Positions 45,575 to 54,198 of a stretch of 64,000 nt of DNA are shown here, piece by piece (position 1 is the stretch's first letter; every line of letters starts with the position of its first letter). Source of the stretch: Algoriphagus chordae. Its GTDB lineage: Bacteria > Bacteroidota > Bacteroidia > Cytophagales > Cyclobacteriaceae. The notes under the pieces were generated by a model, which had not been told where the DNA came from, did no database searches, and was given only the letters and a program-made list of their open reading frames with translations. The DNA is taken from NCBI RefSeq assembly GCF_003254055.1, contig NZ_QKZT01000002.1:186001-250000 (forward strand), read 5' to 3'. A program made the translations under genes and the position numbers.

Positions 45575-46294
45575 TCATTTATTTCTCAAAACCAAAACTG
45601 CCCCAGCCAAAAACAACCATATCATCCCCAGCATAAAGAAGATGTCTCCTGAATATACTACCCCCCTACTCAAACTGATGTAATGATAACTCAAACTCAT
45701 TTCCTCCACCCAATAGCCGATATCCCCAACCTGCATTTCTGCAAAAGCTGAAAACCCGAAGTATAGCACAAAGCATAAAAACACGCCTAAAACAAAGGCA
45801 ACTACCTGCTGAGAAGTAAGCGAGCTAGCGAATAATCCCACCGCTGCGAATACTGCTCCGATCATAAGCAATCCAATCCATGAACCGAAAAAGCCAGCTT
45901 GGTCAATATTCCCAATAGGATCTCCTAATTGAATAATGCTGTAGAGATAAAGTAAAGTCGGCAAAACTGCCACCAAAACCAGACAAAGCAGCGCGAAATA
46001 TTTTGCCAATACAATCTGCACTAAAGAAAGAGGCGAAGTTCTCAGTAGCTCCCATGTCCCAGTCTTGCGCTCATCGGCAATTGCCCGCATGGAGAGTGCC
46101 GGAATCAAAAAAGTAAATACGTAAGGTGTATAAGTAAACAGTGCTTCCAGATCTGCAAAACCATATTCTAGCACGCTACTTTCTGGGAATACCCAAACGA
46201 TCAAACCAATCGCTACCAGAAACAAGGCTAACACTAGATAGCCAAGTAGGCTTCCGAAAAAGGCATTGATTTCTTTCAGAAAAAGGCTTTTCAT
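45575..46294 (-). CDS. gldF: gliding-motility ABC transporter permease GldF
   Basis: The 239-residue polytopic protein has about six membrane helices, beginning LKEINAFFGSLLGYLVLALFLVAIGLIVWVF and including MRAIADERKTGTWELLRTSP, the typical ABC-2 permease motif. It pairs with the ATPase GldA (2 bp upstream, same strand) and GldG downstream. It exports an unknown substrate needed for gliding or for surface adhesin function. Confidence 0.9.
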   Translation of the reverse strand: MKSLFLKEINAFFGSLLGYLVLALFLVAIGLIVWVFPESSVLEYGFADLEALFTYTPYVFTFLIPALSMRAIADERKTGTWELLRTSPLSLVQIVLAKYFALLCLVLVAVLPTLLYLYSIIQLGDPIGNIDQAGFFGSWIGLLMIGAVFAAVGLFASSLTSQQVVAFVLGVFLCFVLYFGFSAFAEMQVGDIGYWVEEMSLSYHYISLSRGVVYSGDIFFMLGMIWLFLAGAVLVLRNK

Positions 46295-46295
46295 A

Positions 46296-47204
46296 CTATG
46301 CGTTGGTGATTTCTCGAAAGATTAACTCCAGATTTTTCTTGCGTTGATTGAGGCTGATTAGGTTCAATGAACGCTCAGTAATGACCTGCATAATGGCTTT
46401 TCTGGCAGAAGATGGATCGCTGGTAGAAATAAGCAATTCATTTTTCCCTTTTGCACCAAAATCTACCATTCCAATATTTTGAAACCAGTCGCACTGCATA
46501 TCCTCCTCTGTTTCCAGAATTAAGATCGTTTCTGCGGCATTGGATTTCAAATTCGAAAGTGCGTCGGACACCAAGATTTTACCCTTATCTATGATGACCA
46601 CATCATGACAAATTGCCTCCACTTCCTGCATGATATGGGTGGAAAGAATAAGTGTTTTATCCTTCGCCACTTCTTGAATCAGACTCCTGATTTCCACAAG
46701 TTGATTGGGATCGAGACCTGTAGTAGGCTCATCCAGAATAATAACCTGCGGATCATGGATCAATGCTCTAGCCAAGCCTACTCGTTGTCGGTAACCTTTG
46801 GAGAGCTGAGCAATCTTCTTATGTTGCTCAGGTTCGAGACCGGTACGATGCAGTAATTCCTGCGTTCTGGATTTCAATTGCTGTCCAGACACCCCATACA
46901 GTCCACCAGAGAACTCTAAGAATTCCCGCACATACATATCAAGGTAAAGTGGATTATGCTCTGGCAGATACCCTATCAATCGACTAACTTCCTTGGGCGA
47001 ATTTAGCGCGTCCTTGCCCATCACTTTCACCTCGCCCGAATCAGCAGACAAAAACCCAGTTATGATTTTCATCGTGGTGGATTTCCCTGCGCCATTTGGC
47101 CCCAAAAAACCAAGTATCCTTCCCGGCTTTGCCGAAAAAGACACTTCATCAAGTGCTTTTTGTTTTCCGTATAGTTTGCTGAGTTGGGAGACTTCTAGTG
47201 ACAT
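46296..47204 (-). CDS. gldA: gliding-motility ABC transporter ATP-binding protein GldA
   Basis: The 302-residue ABC ATPase has the Walker A GPNGAGKST near residue 35, the signature LSKGYRQRVGLARAL near 137, and Walker B VIILDEPTTGLDP. It is the first gene of a gldA-gldF-gldG operon. The context (GldF and GldG directly downstream, spacing 2 bp) decides the name over generic ABC-2 ATPases. Confidence 0.9.
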   Translation of the reverse strand: MSLEVSQLSKLYGKQKALDEVSFSAKPGRILGFLGPNGAGKSTTMKIITGFLSADSGEVKVMGKDALNSPKEVSRLIGYLPEHNPLYLDMYVREFLEFSGGLYGVSGQQLKSRTQELLHRTGLEPEQHKKIAQLSKGYRQRVGLARALIHDPQVIILDEPTTGLDPNQLVEIRSLIQEVAKDKTLILSTHIMQEVEAICHDVVIIDKGKILVSDALSNLKSNAAETILILETEEDMQCDWFQNIGMVDFGAKGKNELLISTSDPSSARKAIMQVITERSLNLISLNQRKKNLELIFREITNA

Positions 47205-47322
47205 GTAGCTTTTTTTGTCAGGTCAAAAGTAAGGAAAAAATAGAGTTTTCATTAGGTGAGACAGGTTTGGAGCATAATATCTAAGTCCAAGCTTTTACTT
47301 TCCGACTTTCTTTTATTGTCAA

Positions 47323-47367
47323 CACCTTGTATTAGAGATACATGATACCTTGTATTTCAAATACAAG
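47323..47367. promoter_or_regulatory. possible operator: perfect palindrome with a degenerate neighbour copy
   Basis: CTTGTATTT-C-AAATACAAG at 47349-47367 is a perfect 19-bp palindrome. A related CTTGTATTAGAGATACATG lies at 47326-47344. Both are 34-75 bp upstream of the ATPase start at 47401. CACCTTGTATTAG at 47323-47335 also matches one end of the MITE-like element at 11070, so one of the two copies may derive from such an end. Confidence 0.5.
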
Positions 47368-47400
47368 ATATTATATTAGCATTGATTTACAATAAGTTAT

Positions 47401-48621
47401 ATGATACAAAAGCAAACACTTGGGGAAATAATCTTAGACCAGAACGAGAATTTCCTGCAAAAATCTCTAATCGAAAGAGAGGAAACCTTACCTGACTACA
47501 CGAATCAAATCGTGATAGTTAGTGGTGTAAGGCGTTGTGGGAAAAGTGTGCTAATACGTAACAGCTTTTCTGAAAAGCAATCTGGTCTATATCTAAATTT
47601 TGAGGATCCAAGACTGGTAAACTTTGAGCCAACAGATTTCCCCAAACTGGAAGAGCTAAGACAAGATTTTGGGAAAACGACCATCCTTTTAGATGAGTTG
47701 CAATGGGTAGAGGGTTGGGAGGTTTTCGCAAGATCATTACATGAAAAAGGACAGCCGTTGTACATCACAGGCTCCAATGCCAGTATGCTCAGTCGTGAAT
47801 TAGGAACACGGCTTACCGGCAGATACAAGCAAATAGAACTATTCCCATTCAGTTATACCGAGTTTTTAAGCTTTAAAGGCTTAGCTCCCGAGGAAGTAAG
47901 TTTTGAATCCTATTTCCAATTGGGAGGCTTTCCTGAATATCTACAAAACCAAGATCAGGAATACTTGAGGACATTGATGCGTGATGTATTGACCCGTGAT
48001 GTGGCCGTACGAAGAAACATCTCTAACGAAACTCAACTGATCCGATTGGGAGTATTCTTAGCGTCCAACATTGGAAAAGAATTCAGTTATTCTAAAATGT
48101 CACAACTGCTCGAAATCAAGTCAGTCAGGACAGTGATAGATTATTGTGATTACTTAGAAGAAAGTTACTTATTTGATTTAATTCCTATGTATTCCAAATC
48201 TATCAAAAAGCAACTGGCTAATCCTAAGAAGGCATATTGCGTAGATCCTGCATTAGCATCAGCAAATTCGCTTTCCTTCAGCAAGGATCTAGGACGAAGA
48301 CTAGAAAACTTCGTGTACTTACACCTGAGAAGATCATTTCAAACAATCCATTACTACAGAACTAAAAACTCTGAATGCGATTTTCTAATCAAATGGAATG
48401 AAGAAATAATAGGCGCAGTACAGGTCTGTTGGGAATTAAACCCCGACAATCTAAATAGAGAAGTAAAAGGAATCCGAGACGCAATGAAAGAAACTGGGCT
48501 TAGCTCTGGTTTTATCGTCACATACAATCAAGAAGACCATTTCGAAGGGATAACTGTGATACCCGCTTGGAAATGGTTTTTAACTACCTCAATGCAACAT
48601 TTTGAAATTTACTTGCCCTGA
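47401..48621 (+). CDS. AAA ATPase with DUF4143-type C-terminal domain
   Basis: The 406-residue protein has Walker A GVRRCGKS (residues 42-49), Walker B ILLDELQ near 98, and a C-terminal half typical of the AAA_14/DUF4143 group (YFQLGGFPEYL, SFSKDLGRRLENFVYLHLRR, CDFLIKWNEEI, which is a nuclease-like element). Members are widespread and often of unknown function; a possible endonuclease-like C-terminus is noted from the family, not shown here. The palindromic sites upstream suggest its own regulation. The gene overlaps the 3' end of the convergent thioredoxin-like gene by 13 bp. Confidence 0.85.
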   Translation: MIQKQTLGEIILDQNENFLQKSLIEREETLPDYTNQIVIVSGVRRCGKSVLIRNSFSEKQSGLYLNFEDPRLVNFEPTDFPKLEELRQDFGKTTILLDELQWVEGWEVFARSLHEKGQPLYITGSNASMLSRELGTRLTGRYKQIELFPFSYTEFLSFKGLAPEEVSFESYFQLGGFPEYLQNQDQEYLRTLMRDVLTRDVAVRRNISNETQLIRLGVFLASNIGKEFSYSKMSQLLEIKSVRTVIDYCDYLEESYLFDLIPMYSKSIKKQLANPKKAYCVDPALASANSLSFSKDLGRRLENFVYLHLRRSFQTIHYYRTKNSECDFLIKWNEEIIGAVQVCWELNPDNLNREVKGIRDAMKETGLSSGFIVTYNQEDHFEGITVIPAWKWFLTTSMQHFEIYLP

Positions 48622-49139
48622 GCCAAATTCCCCAGCAATAGGTCTATTTCAGTAATCCCTACATATTCGGCTACCAGCTGCTTTTTGGCATCATACACAT
48701 AAATGGAAGGAACACTTCTGATTTGATAGAAGCTAGCGACGTTCATGTCAGCATCAAGTAGAAAATGAACGAAAGGCTTACTTTTGATATTCAAGCTATT
48801 TGCAAAACCTATCATTTCCTCCACAGGCTGTACAGTAGTCAAAATCAAATTGTAATCCTTGAACTCATCTATCCTTTTGGAAAGTGTACCGAGTTCTTCC
48901 TGGCACAGATGACAAGTGGAGCTAAAGTAAATAAAAAGAGTTGGCTTATTTCCTGCCAGCTCATGGATGGAATATGCCTTCCCATTTATGTCATTCAAGG
49001 TGTAATCCGGAAGCGTGTTTGGCGCAGTAAGCGTAGTCGGCGCTGCTTCAGCCGAAGGACCTACTTGGGATAAATAACCCATATATGCCGCACCTGCTAC
49101 CAGCACAACAATAAGAATAATCAGATTTGTTTTTTTCAT
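48609..49139 (-). CDS. membrane-anchored thioredoxin-like (TlpA/redoxin) protein
   Basis: The 176-residue protein (start at 49139, MKKTN) has an N-terminal membrane helix (LIILIVVLVAGAAYMGYL) and a redoxin domain with the CHLC redox motif (Cys76, Cys79), preceded by TLFIYFSSTC and followed by SVPSIYVYD with the cis-Pro. It should keep envelope or secreted substrates reduced or deliver reductant. An upstream in-frame ATG at 49178 would add an unlikely soluble N-terminus. It overlaps the convergent ATPase gene by 13 bp. Confidence 0.88.
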   Translation of the reverse strand: MKKTNLIILIVVLVAGAAYMGYLSQVGPSAEAAPTTLTAPNTLPDYTLNDINGKAYSIHELAGNKPTLFIYFSSTCHLCQEELGTLSKRIDEFKDYNLILTTVQPVEEMIGFANSLNIKSKPFVHFLLDADMNVASFYQIRSVPSIYVYDAKKQLVAEYVGITEIDLLLGNLAQGK

Positions 49140-49302
49140 GACTTCGATCTCTGGAAAATTATTCTTCAAAGAAAACAAATAACTTCCTTAAAACCCGCTA
49201 AGAGGCAAATTTCTACTTGATGTAATAAGGGAATGACTTAGCGCTTCACCAAGAAATATGTCTCAAATGGACATGAGATCATGTTTTAGTTTCTGTAAAC
49301 AC

Positions 49303-50001
49303 CTATTTCTTCCCTCTTGGTCTTAGAGGCCGGCATTCTACATCTGCCACGAAGTAATTCGGGTGAGTTTCCAGTGTTTGCACGATAGTCAAAGCAACAT
49401 CCTGAGGACGCATCATGTTTTCATTCGCATTGGCACCCTCTATATCATCGAAGAAATTGGTCTGAGTAGATCCCGGATAGATCGTAGAAACTTTGATCCC
49501 AAAATCCCGCAACTCCATATACATGGAATGGGAAATCCCACGAACAGCATGCTTTGTCCCTACATATCCTGCAAAATTGGCGACACCATTCAGTCCTGCG
49601 ATAGAGGCAATATTAAGAATATGTCCTTCATCAGCGGCTTTCATGGCTGGCACTAGTCTCTTGCTCACATAGAATATCCCGTGGACATTGGTATCAAACA
49701 TGTCTTTCCAATCCTCAGAGGACATTTCTTCAAATTTCCCGGCAACTCCAAAGCCAGCATTGTTGACAAGAATTCTAATATCTGCACCTAGTTTGCTTGT
49801 AGTCTCCTGAAAAGCCTTTTCTACCGAATCCTCTTTAGAAACATCGCAGGTGAAAAAATGAAAATTCGCATGTTGATAATCTGGTTTATTTCTCCCCCAG
49901 CCTGCCACGACAGTTCCTTTTTCGATTAACAATTTGACTACTTCCAGTCCTATCCCTTTGCTCACGCCTGTAACTACTGCGATTTGATTATTGAGTTGCA
50001 T
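49303..50001 (-). CDS. SDR-family oxidoreductase
   Basis: The 232-residue SDR has VTGVSKGIG near residue 11, NNAGF near 85, IASIAGLN for the Ser and YVGTKHA for Tyr/Lys near 145. It is a short classical SDR of the keto-reductase type; the C-terminal NADVECRPLRPRGKK ending resembles broad-specificity SDRs with a conserved RPLRPRG-like tail. The substrate is unknown. It lies apart from other genes by about 130 bp on each side. Confidence 0.87.
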   Translation of the reverse strand: MQLNNQIAVVTGVSKGIGLEVVKLLIEKGTVVAGWGRNKPDYQHANFHFFTCDVSKEDSVEKAFQETTSKLGADIRILVNNAGFGVAGKFEEMSSEDWKDMFDTNVHGIFYVSKRLVPAMKAADEGHILNIASIAGLNGVANFAGYVGTKHAVRGISHSMYMELRDFGIKVSTIYPGSTQTNFFDDIEGANANENMMRPQDVALTIVQTLETHPNYFVADVECRPLRPRGKK

Positions 50002-50148
50002 ATTGAAATTTTAAAGTGATTACCCTTACAAAGTCATTTCAGATAAAATAGTTCTTTACTCTTTCCAGTTTTTGCATTCTAACAAATGGATAGTTACTGT
50101 TTGCCCTAATTTTCTAAATTTGAGTATTAGCTAACCATACCATCAACC

Positions 50149-51447
50149 ATGAAAAAATTATTTTTACCATTAATGCTTGCGCCAATTTTTGCCGTAAGCA
50201 GTGCTGTAGCTCAATCCAGTCTCCGGCCGACCATCGACACCAAGGCAAATTCAATCGAATCAAAGGTGATTGAGTGGCGCCGAGACATTCACATGTATCC
50301 TGAACTGGGCAATCAAGAAACCCGAACAGCTAAAAAAATCGCTGATCATCTCCGTTCACTTGGAATAGAAGTGACCGAAAATGTAGCCGTCACTGGAGTG
50401 GTGGGTGTACTGAAAGGCGGAAAACCTGGGCCAACTGTCGCGCTTCGTGCAGATATGGATGCCCTTCCAGTCACCGAGAGAAATGACCTTCCTTTCAAAT
50501 CCGTAAATACTGCAACCTACAATGGTCAGGAAACCGGCGTGATGCATGCTTGTGGTCACGATACTCACGTAGCAATCCTGATGGGTGTAGCCGAAGTGCT
50601 AGCCAGCATGAAGGACGACTTAGAGGGTAATGTCAAGTTCTTATTTCAACCTGCTGAAGAGGGAGTTTACGATACTGATTTAGCCGGCGCAGAGCTCATG
50701 GTGAAAGAAGGCGTGATGGACGATGTGGATGCTGTTTTCGGTCTACATATCAATTCCCAAACAGAAATCGGGAAAATAGGCTACCGATCCGGACCAATCA
50801 TGGCTGCAGTTGACAACCTAGAAATCACGGTAAAAGGAGTGCAAGCCCATGGTGCTTATCCTTGGTCAAGTGTAGATCCAATTGTGGCGAGCTCACAGAT
50901 TATCATGGGATTGCAGACTATTCTTTCCAGAAGCGTAAATGTCACCCAAAACCCAGCAGTGGTAACTATTGGAGCCATTCACGGTGGTATCCGTCACAAT
51001 ATTATCCCAGAGGAGGTTAAAATGATCGGCACTGTCCGAACCTTTGGAGATGAACAGCAGGAACTGGTCCACAAGCGGATTACTGAGATCGTGCCCAACA
51101 TCGCCGCAAGTGCTGGAGCTACCGTAGATCTGCAACTCAAGAAACTTTATCCTTCCACGGTAAATAATCCTGATTTGACAAAAGAAATGCTGCCATCATT
51201 AGAAGCAGCAGCCGGAGCAGAAAATTTGATTTATCTCAATCCAGTGACTGGAGCAGAGGATTTCAGCTTTTTCCAGCGAGAAAAGCCAGGTGTGTTTATA
51301 TTTCTAGGGGGAATGAAAAAAGGCGGTGATCCATTGACTACCCCTTCTCACCACACTCCTGGATTCTATATCGACGAAGGTGGATTTGTCTTGGGAATGC
51401 GAACCTTGAGTTATTTCGTAGTGGATTATATGGAAAATAATAAGTAA
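50149..51447 (+). CDS. M20-family amidohydrolase, secreted
   Basis: The 432-residue protein has a signal peptide (LFLPLMLAPIFAVSSAVAQ) and the M20D/amidohydrolase core: RRDIHMYPELGNQE, ALRADMDALPV, ACGHDTHVAILMG (metal and catalytic site), PAEEGVYDT and GAEDFSFFQREKPGVFIFLGG. It should cleave an N-acyl amino acid or hippurate-like amide in the periplasm. A near-consensus -7 element TAAATTTG lies at 50115-50122. A terminator shared with the convergent hydrolase gene follows. Confidence 0.92.
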   Translation: MKKLFLPLMLAPIFAVSSAVAQSSLRPTIDTKANSIESKVIEWRRDIHMYPELGNQETRTAKKIADHLRSLGIEVTENVAVTGVVGVLKGGKPGPTVALRADMDALPVTERNDLPFKSVNTATYNGQETGVMHACGHDTHVAILMGVAEVLASMKDDLEGNVKFLFQPAEEGVYDTDLAGAELMVKEGVMDDVDAVFGLHINSQTEIGKIGYRSGPIMAAVDNLEITVKGVQAHGAYPWSSVDPIVASSQIIMGLQTILSRSVNVTQNPAVVTIGAIHGGIRHNIIPEEVKMIGTVRTFGDEQQELVHKRITEIVPNIAASAGATVDLQLKKLYPSTVNNPDLTKEMLPSLEAAAGAENLIYLNPVTGAEDFSFFQREKPGVFIFLGGMKKGGDPLTTPSHHTPGFYIDEGGFVLGMRTLSYFVVDYMENNK

Positions 51448-51480
51448 AGAGTATTAAAACATAATTTTCAATAATTGCCA

Positions 51481-51509
51481 AAACCCGATTCCTGATGAAT
51501 CGGGTTTTG
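51481..51509. terminator. bidirectional terminator between convergent genes
   Basis: AAAACCCGATT / AATCGGGTTTT forms a stem of about 11 bp around CCTGATG, with A and T runs on either side, and lies between the M20 gene and the alpha/beta hydrolase gene. Confidence 0.8.
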
Positions 51510-51529
51510 TGTTTCTAGGCAATTTTTAA

Positions 51530-52720
51530 TTAAAACAGAGGAGGTATCTTATAGTCACCCTCATTATATTTTTCAAAAATGAGATTTGAATCAGACAGCT
51601 TTTTATAGGCCGCTACTTTCTGGGCCAGGTCATTACTGATAAATGCTGCTAGTAGCTCATCTATTGCAGCATCACCCATTACCTGCTGTAAAGCATGCCC
51701 ATCTTTGAGAAGTAACAACGTGCAATTGGCATAGAATTCGGCCAGTATATCATAAGATTTGGGGTAAATCATTTGATCAAAAGCAGCTCCGATCAGCACC
51801 ATTCTTCCTTGGAACTCGAGCATTCGATCATAGTTGGTTCCGTAAATCGGGAAATTGGTTTTCAGGTATGCATCCCAAATCGGCTGACTCCATTTCTTCA
51901 TTAAATCTAAGCTTGGGTTTGTTTTTGGAGAAGCATCTTGCAATCCCATGAGCGCTAGAGAATGCTCAAACAATCTGACAGCTAAGCCGAAGTTTTCTTC
52001 GATATTTTCTCTTGCAGAAAAGCCTGTCAAAAAATCCTGATACTTCATAAACTCGAGCAGGTTGTGCATTGACCTGCTTTTCATCCTGACACTTTCTCGG
52101 TCATAATTAGCATAATAGCTAAAATCAACTACTTGCTCCTGATTGAGTTTCAGCTCTTGGAAAAACAAATCATAAGGCGGAAAACTTAGGTTCTTTTGTA
52201 TATCAAACACCAAGGGATTGACGCTGATAATTCTGCTTACATGCTCGGGAAAAAGTGTCAGATAATGCTGCAGCACAGTTGCGGATGAGGAATAACCCAA
52301 CAAAATCGCCTGCTCATCGCCAATAAGCTTCTTTCTGATCAGTTCTATATCTCGAGCAACTTGATCTTGGTTGTAAAGCTTATAGGCCAATCGATAATCA
52401 GGAACTCCGGAATGCATTACCCCGCTCCTCAATTCCTCATTATCCTTTCTTCCCTTGATCAAAACAATATTGCTAGATTCTGTGATTTCTAGCATTTCAT
52501 AAAAGGGAACGAAAAGAACATCAAAAGCATCCTCTAAGAGAAACACTGTTTCCTTCCCCGCATCAAATTCATTTAAGAATTCAACTTGAATTTCGATTTC
52601 CCTTGAATTAGGAAGATGATGGTCGTAAGGGACTAAAATAGATTGTGCTTGAAGTGAAGCACTCATAAAAAGGAAAAGCAGGGCTAGTCTCACCTCTCTA
52701 ATTTTATGGTTTAAACTCAA
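51530..52720 (-). CDS. alpha/beta-hydrolase-fold secreted protein
   Basis: The 396-residue protein has a signal peptide (EVRLALLFLFMSASLQAQS). The GYSSSATVLQHYL region near residue 140 fits a nucleophile elbow (G-x-S-x-S), and KDGHALQQVMGD near 343 may supply the catalytic His; the acid residue is unclear. It is probably an envelope or secreted hydrolase of unknown substrate. It is the last gene on this strand before the DEAD-box gene (58 bp away). Confidence 0.65.
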   Translation of the reverse strand: MSLNHKIREVRLALLFLFMSASLQAQSILVPYDHHLPNSREIEIQVEFLNEFDAGKETVFLLEDAFDVLFVPFYEMLEITESSNIVLIKGRKDNEELRSGVMHSGVPDYRLAYKLYNQDQVARDIELIRKKLIGDEQAILLGYSSSATVLQHYLTLFPEHVSRIISVNPLVFDIQKNLSFPPYDLFFQELKLNQEQVVDFSYYANYDRESVRMKSRSMHNLLEFMKYQDFLTGFSARENIEENFGLAVRLFEHSLALMGLQDASPKTNPSLDLMKKWSQPIWDAYLKTNFPIYGTNYDRMLEFQGRMVLIGAAFDQMIYPKSYDILAEFYANCTLLLLKDGHALQQVMGDAAIDELLAAFISNDLAQKVAAYKKLSDSNLIFEKYNEGDYKIPPLF

Positions 52721-52777
52721 TCTACTAATAGAGCTCGATTTGTTTTATAGAAAATTAACTCCTTATCGCCCACTCTT

Positions 52778-54151
52778 CTATTTGCCCTTGTTTTTCTGAT
52801 GCTTGGTCTTCAGCTGATTTCTGTTGGTCTTGGCTTTGGAATTTTTATTTCCACGCTTCTTCTCTTTTTCCTGTGCCTCTAGGTGTGCATTTGGCTTTTT
52901 ATATTCCTTCTTCTCATGGAATGCTCCTTTATAATCAGGATTGTCCCGTTGTAGCAAGCGATCTAGCTCACGAGCATAAGCTTGCTTTTCTTCAAAAGGC
53001 GTAGCAGTCACATCCACTTCATTAGGGATTTCTGCTTCCTCCACCTTCATGCGGATGATCTCCTCGATCTTATCAAAGTGATATTCCTCGGCAGGATTTA
53101 CAAAACTGATAGCCTTGCCTTCGTTTTCAGCCCTACCTGTTCTGCCGATTCTGTGTACATAATCCTCATAGATCAGTGGCACATCGAAGTTGACCACATG
53201 AGAAACCATCGTCACATCCAATCCTCTGGAAGCAACATCCGTAGCCACCAAAATCCGAACATCGCCACCCTTGAAATCTTCAATGGAATTGATACGTGTA
53301 TTCTGCCCTTTATTCGCATGAATCACTCGCACTTCTCCGTAACTTCTATGGCTTAGAAAAGCAAATACCTCTTCGGCATTTCTTCGGGATCGGGTAAAAA
53401 TTATTGCTCTGCTGATATCTTCATTTTTAAATAAATGCGCGAGCAGGCTCAATTTCGTTTTAATATTTGGCACAAGGTATTTCACTTGACCTATAGTCTC
53501 AGCTGTAGTCGCCTGAGGAGTAACTTCTACTCTTTCAGGAAACTCTAAAAACTCCGCGGCGAAACGATCGATTCGCTCTCCAAAAGTTGCAGAGAAAAGC
53601 AAATTCTGTCTCTTTCTAGGAATGATTTCCAAAATCGATCTGATCTGAGGCATAAAGCCCATATCCATCATTTTGTCCGCCTCATCCAAAACCATGGTTT
53701 TGATTTCCTTAGTCAGGATCTTTCCTTTTCTATAAATATCCAAGAATCTCCCAGGAGTGGTCACGATAATATCAACACCTTTCTCTAGGATTTCTATTTG
53801 GGTTTTTGGTCCCAAACCTCCATAAAGTGCTACCATTCTCAAGTCGGTATTAGCAGACATCTGAATGACTACTTCTTCGATTTGCATCACCAACTCACGG
53901 GTAGGAGCCAAAATAACTGCTCTGGCATGATCTCCTTGGGCATATTTCACCTTCATAAGAACCGGCAACACATAGGCAGCAGTTTTACCTGTCCCCGTCT
54001 GCGCAATCCCTAAGACATCATGACCGGCAAGTGCCAGCGGAATTGCTTTTTCCTGAATAGGCGTAGGATGAACATAGCCCGCATCCGCCACTGCATTCAA
54101 TAGCTGTCGATTTAGCTTAAATGCTTCAAAAGTTGAGGCCTCATTGCTCAT
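52778..54151 (-). CDS. DEAD-box RNA helicase (RhlE/CsdA-like)
   Basis: The 457-residue protein has Q-motif TPIQEKAIP, AQTGTGKT (I), PTRELVMQ (Ia), TPGRFLD, VLDEADKMMDMGF (II), LLFSATF (III), IIFTRSRRNAEEVF, ATDVASRGLDV and HRIGRTGRAENEGKAIS (VI). The C-terminal tail (after about residue 385) is highly basic and Lys-rich, which fits RNA binding in ribosome assembly or RNA decay. It is divergent from dihydroorotase at 54199. Confidence 0.95.
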   Translation of the reverse strand: MSNEASTFEAFKLNRQLLNAVADAGYVHPTPIQEKAIPLALAGHDVLGIAQTGTGKTAAYVLPVLMKVKYAQGDHARAVILAPTRELVMQIEEVVIQMSANTDLRMVALYGGLGPKTQIEILEKGVDIIVTTPGRFLDIYRKGKILTKEIKTMVLDEADKMMDMGFMPQIRSILEIIPRKRQNLLFSATFGERIDRFAAEFLEFPERVEVTPQATTAETIGQVKYLVPNIKTKLSLLAHLFKNEDISRAIIFTRSRRNAEEVFAFLSHRSYGEVRVIHANKGQNTRINSIEDFKGGDVRILVATDVASRGLDVTMVSHVVNFDVPLIYEDYVHRIGRTGRAENEGKAISFVNPAEEYHFDKIEEIIRMKVEEAEIPNEVDVTATPFEEKQAYARELDRLLQRDNPDYKGAFHEKKEYKKPNAHLEAQEKEKKRGNKNSKAKTNRNQLKTKHQKNKGK

Positions 54152-54198
54152 GATTCGTTAATTTTGGTTGAATAAGTAAAATCCAAAAAGGAGTAAAG

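Noticed and set aside
47328-47367. Promoter pair directly at the palindrome
   Set aside because: No TAnnTTTG element at a proper distance could be identified, so only a possible operator is reported.
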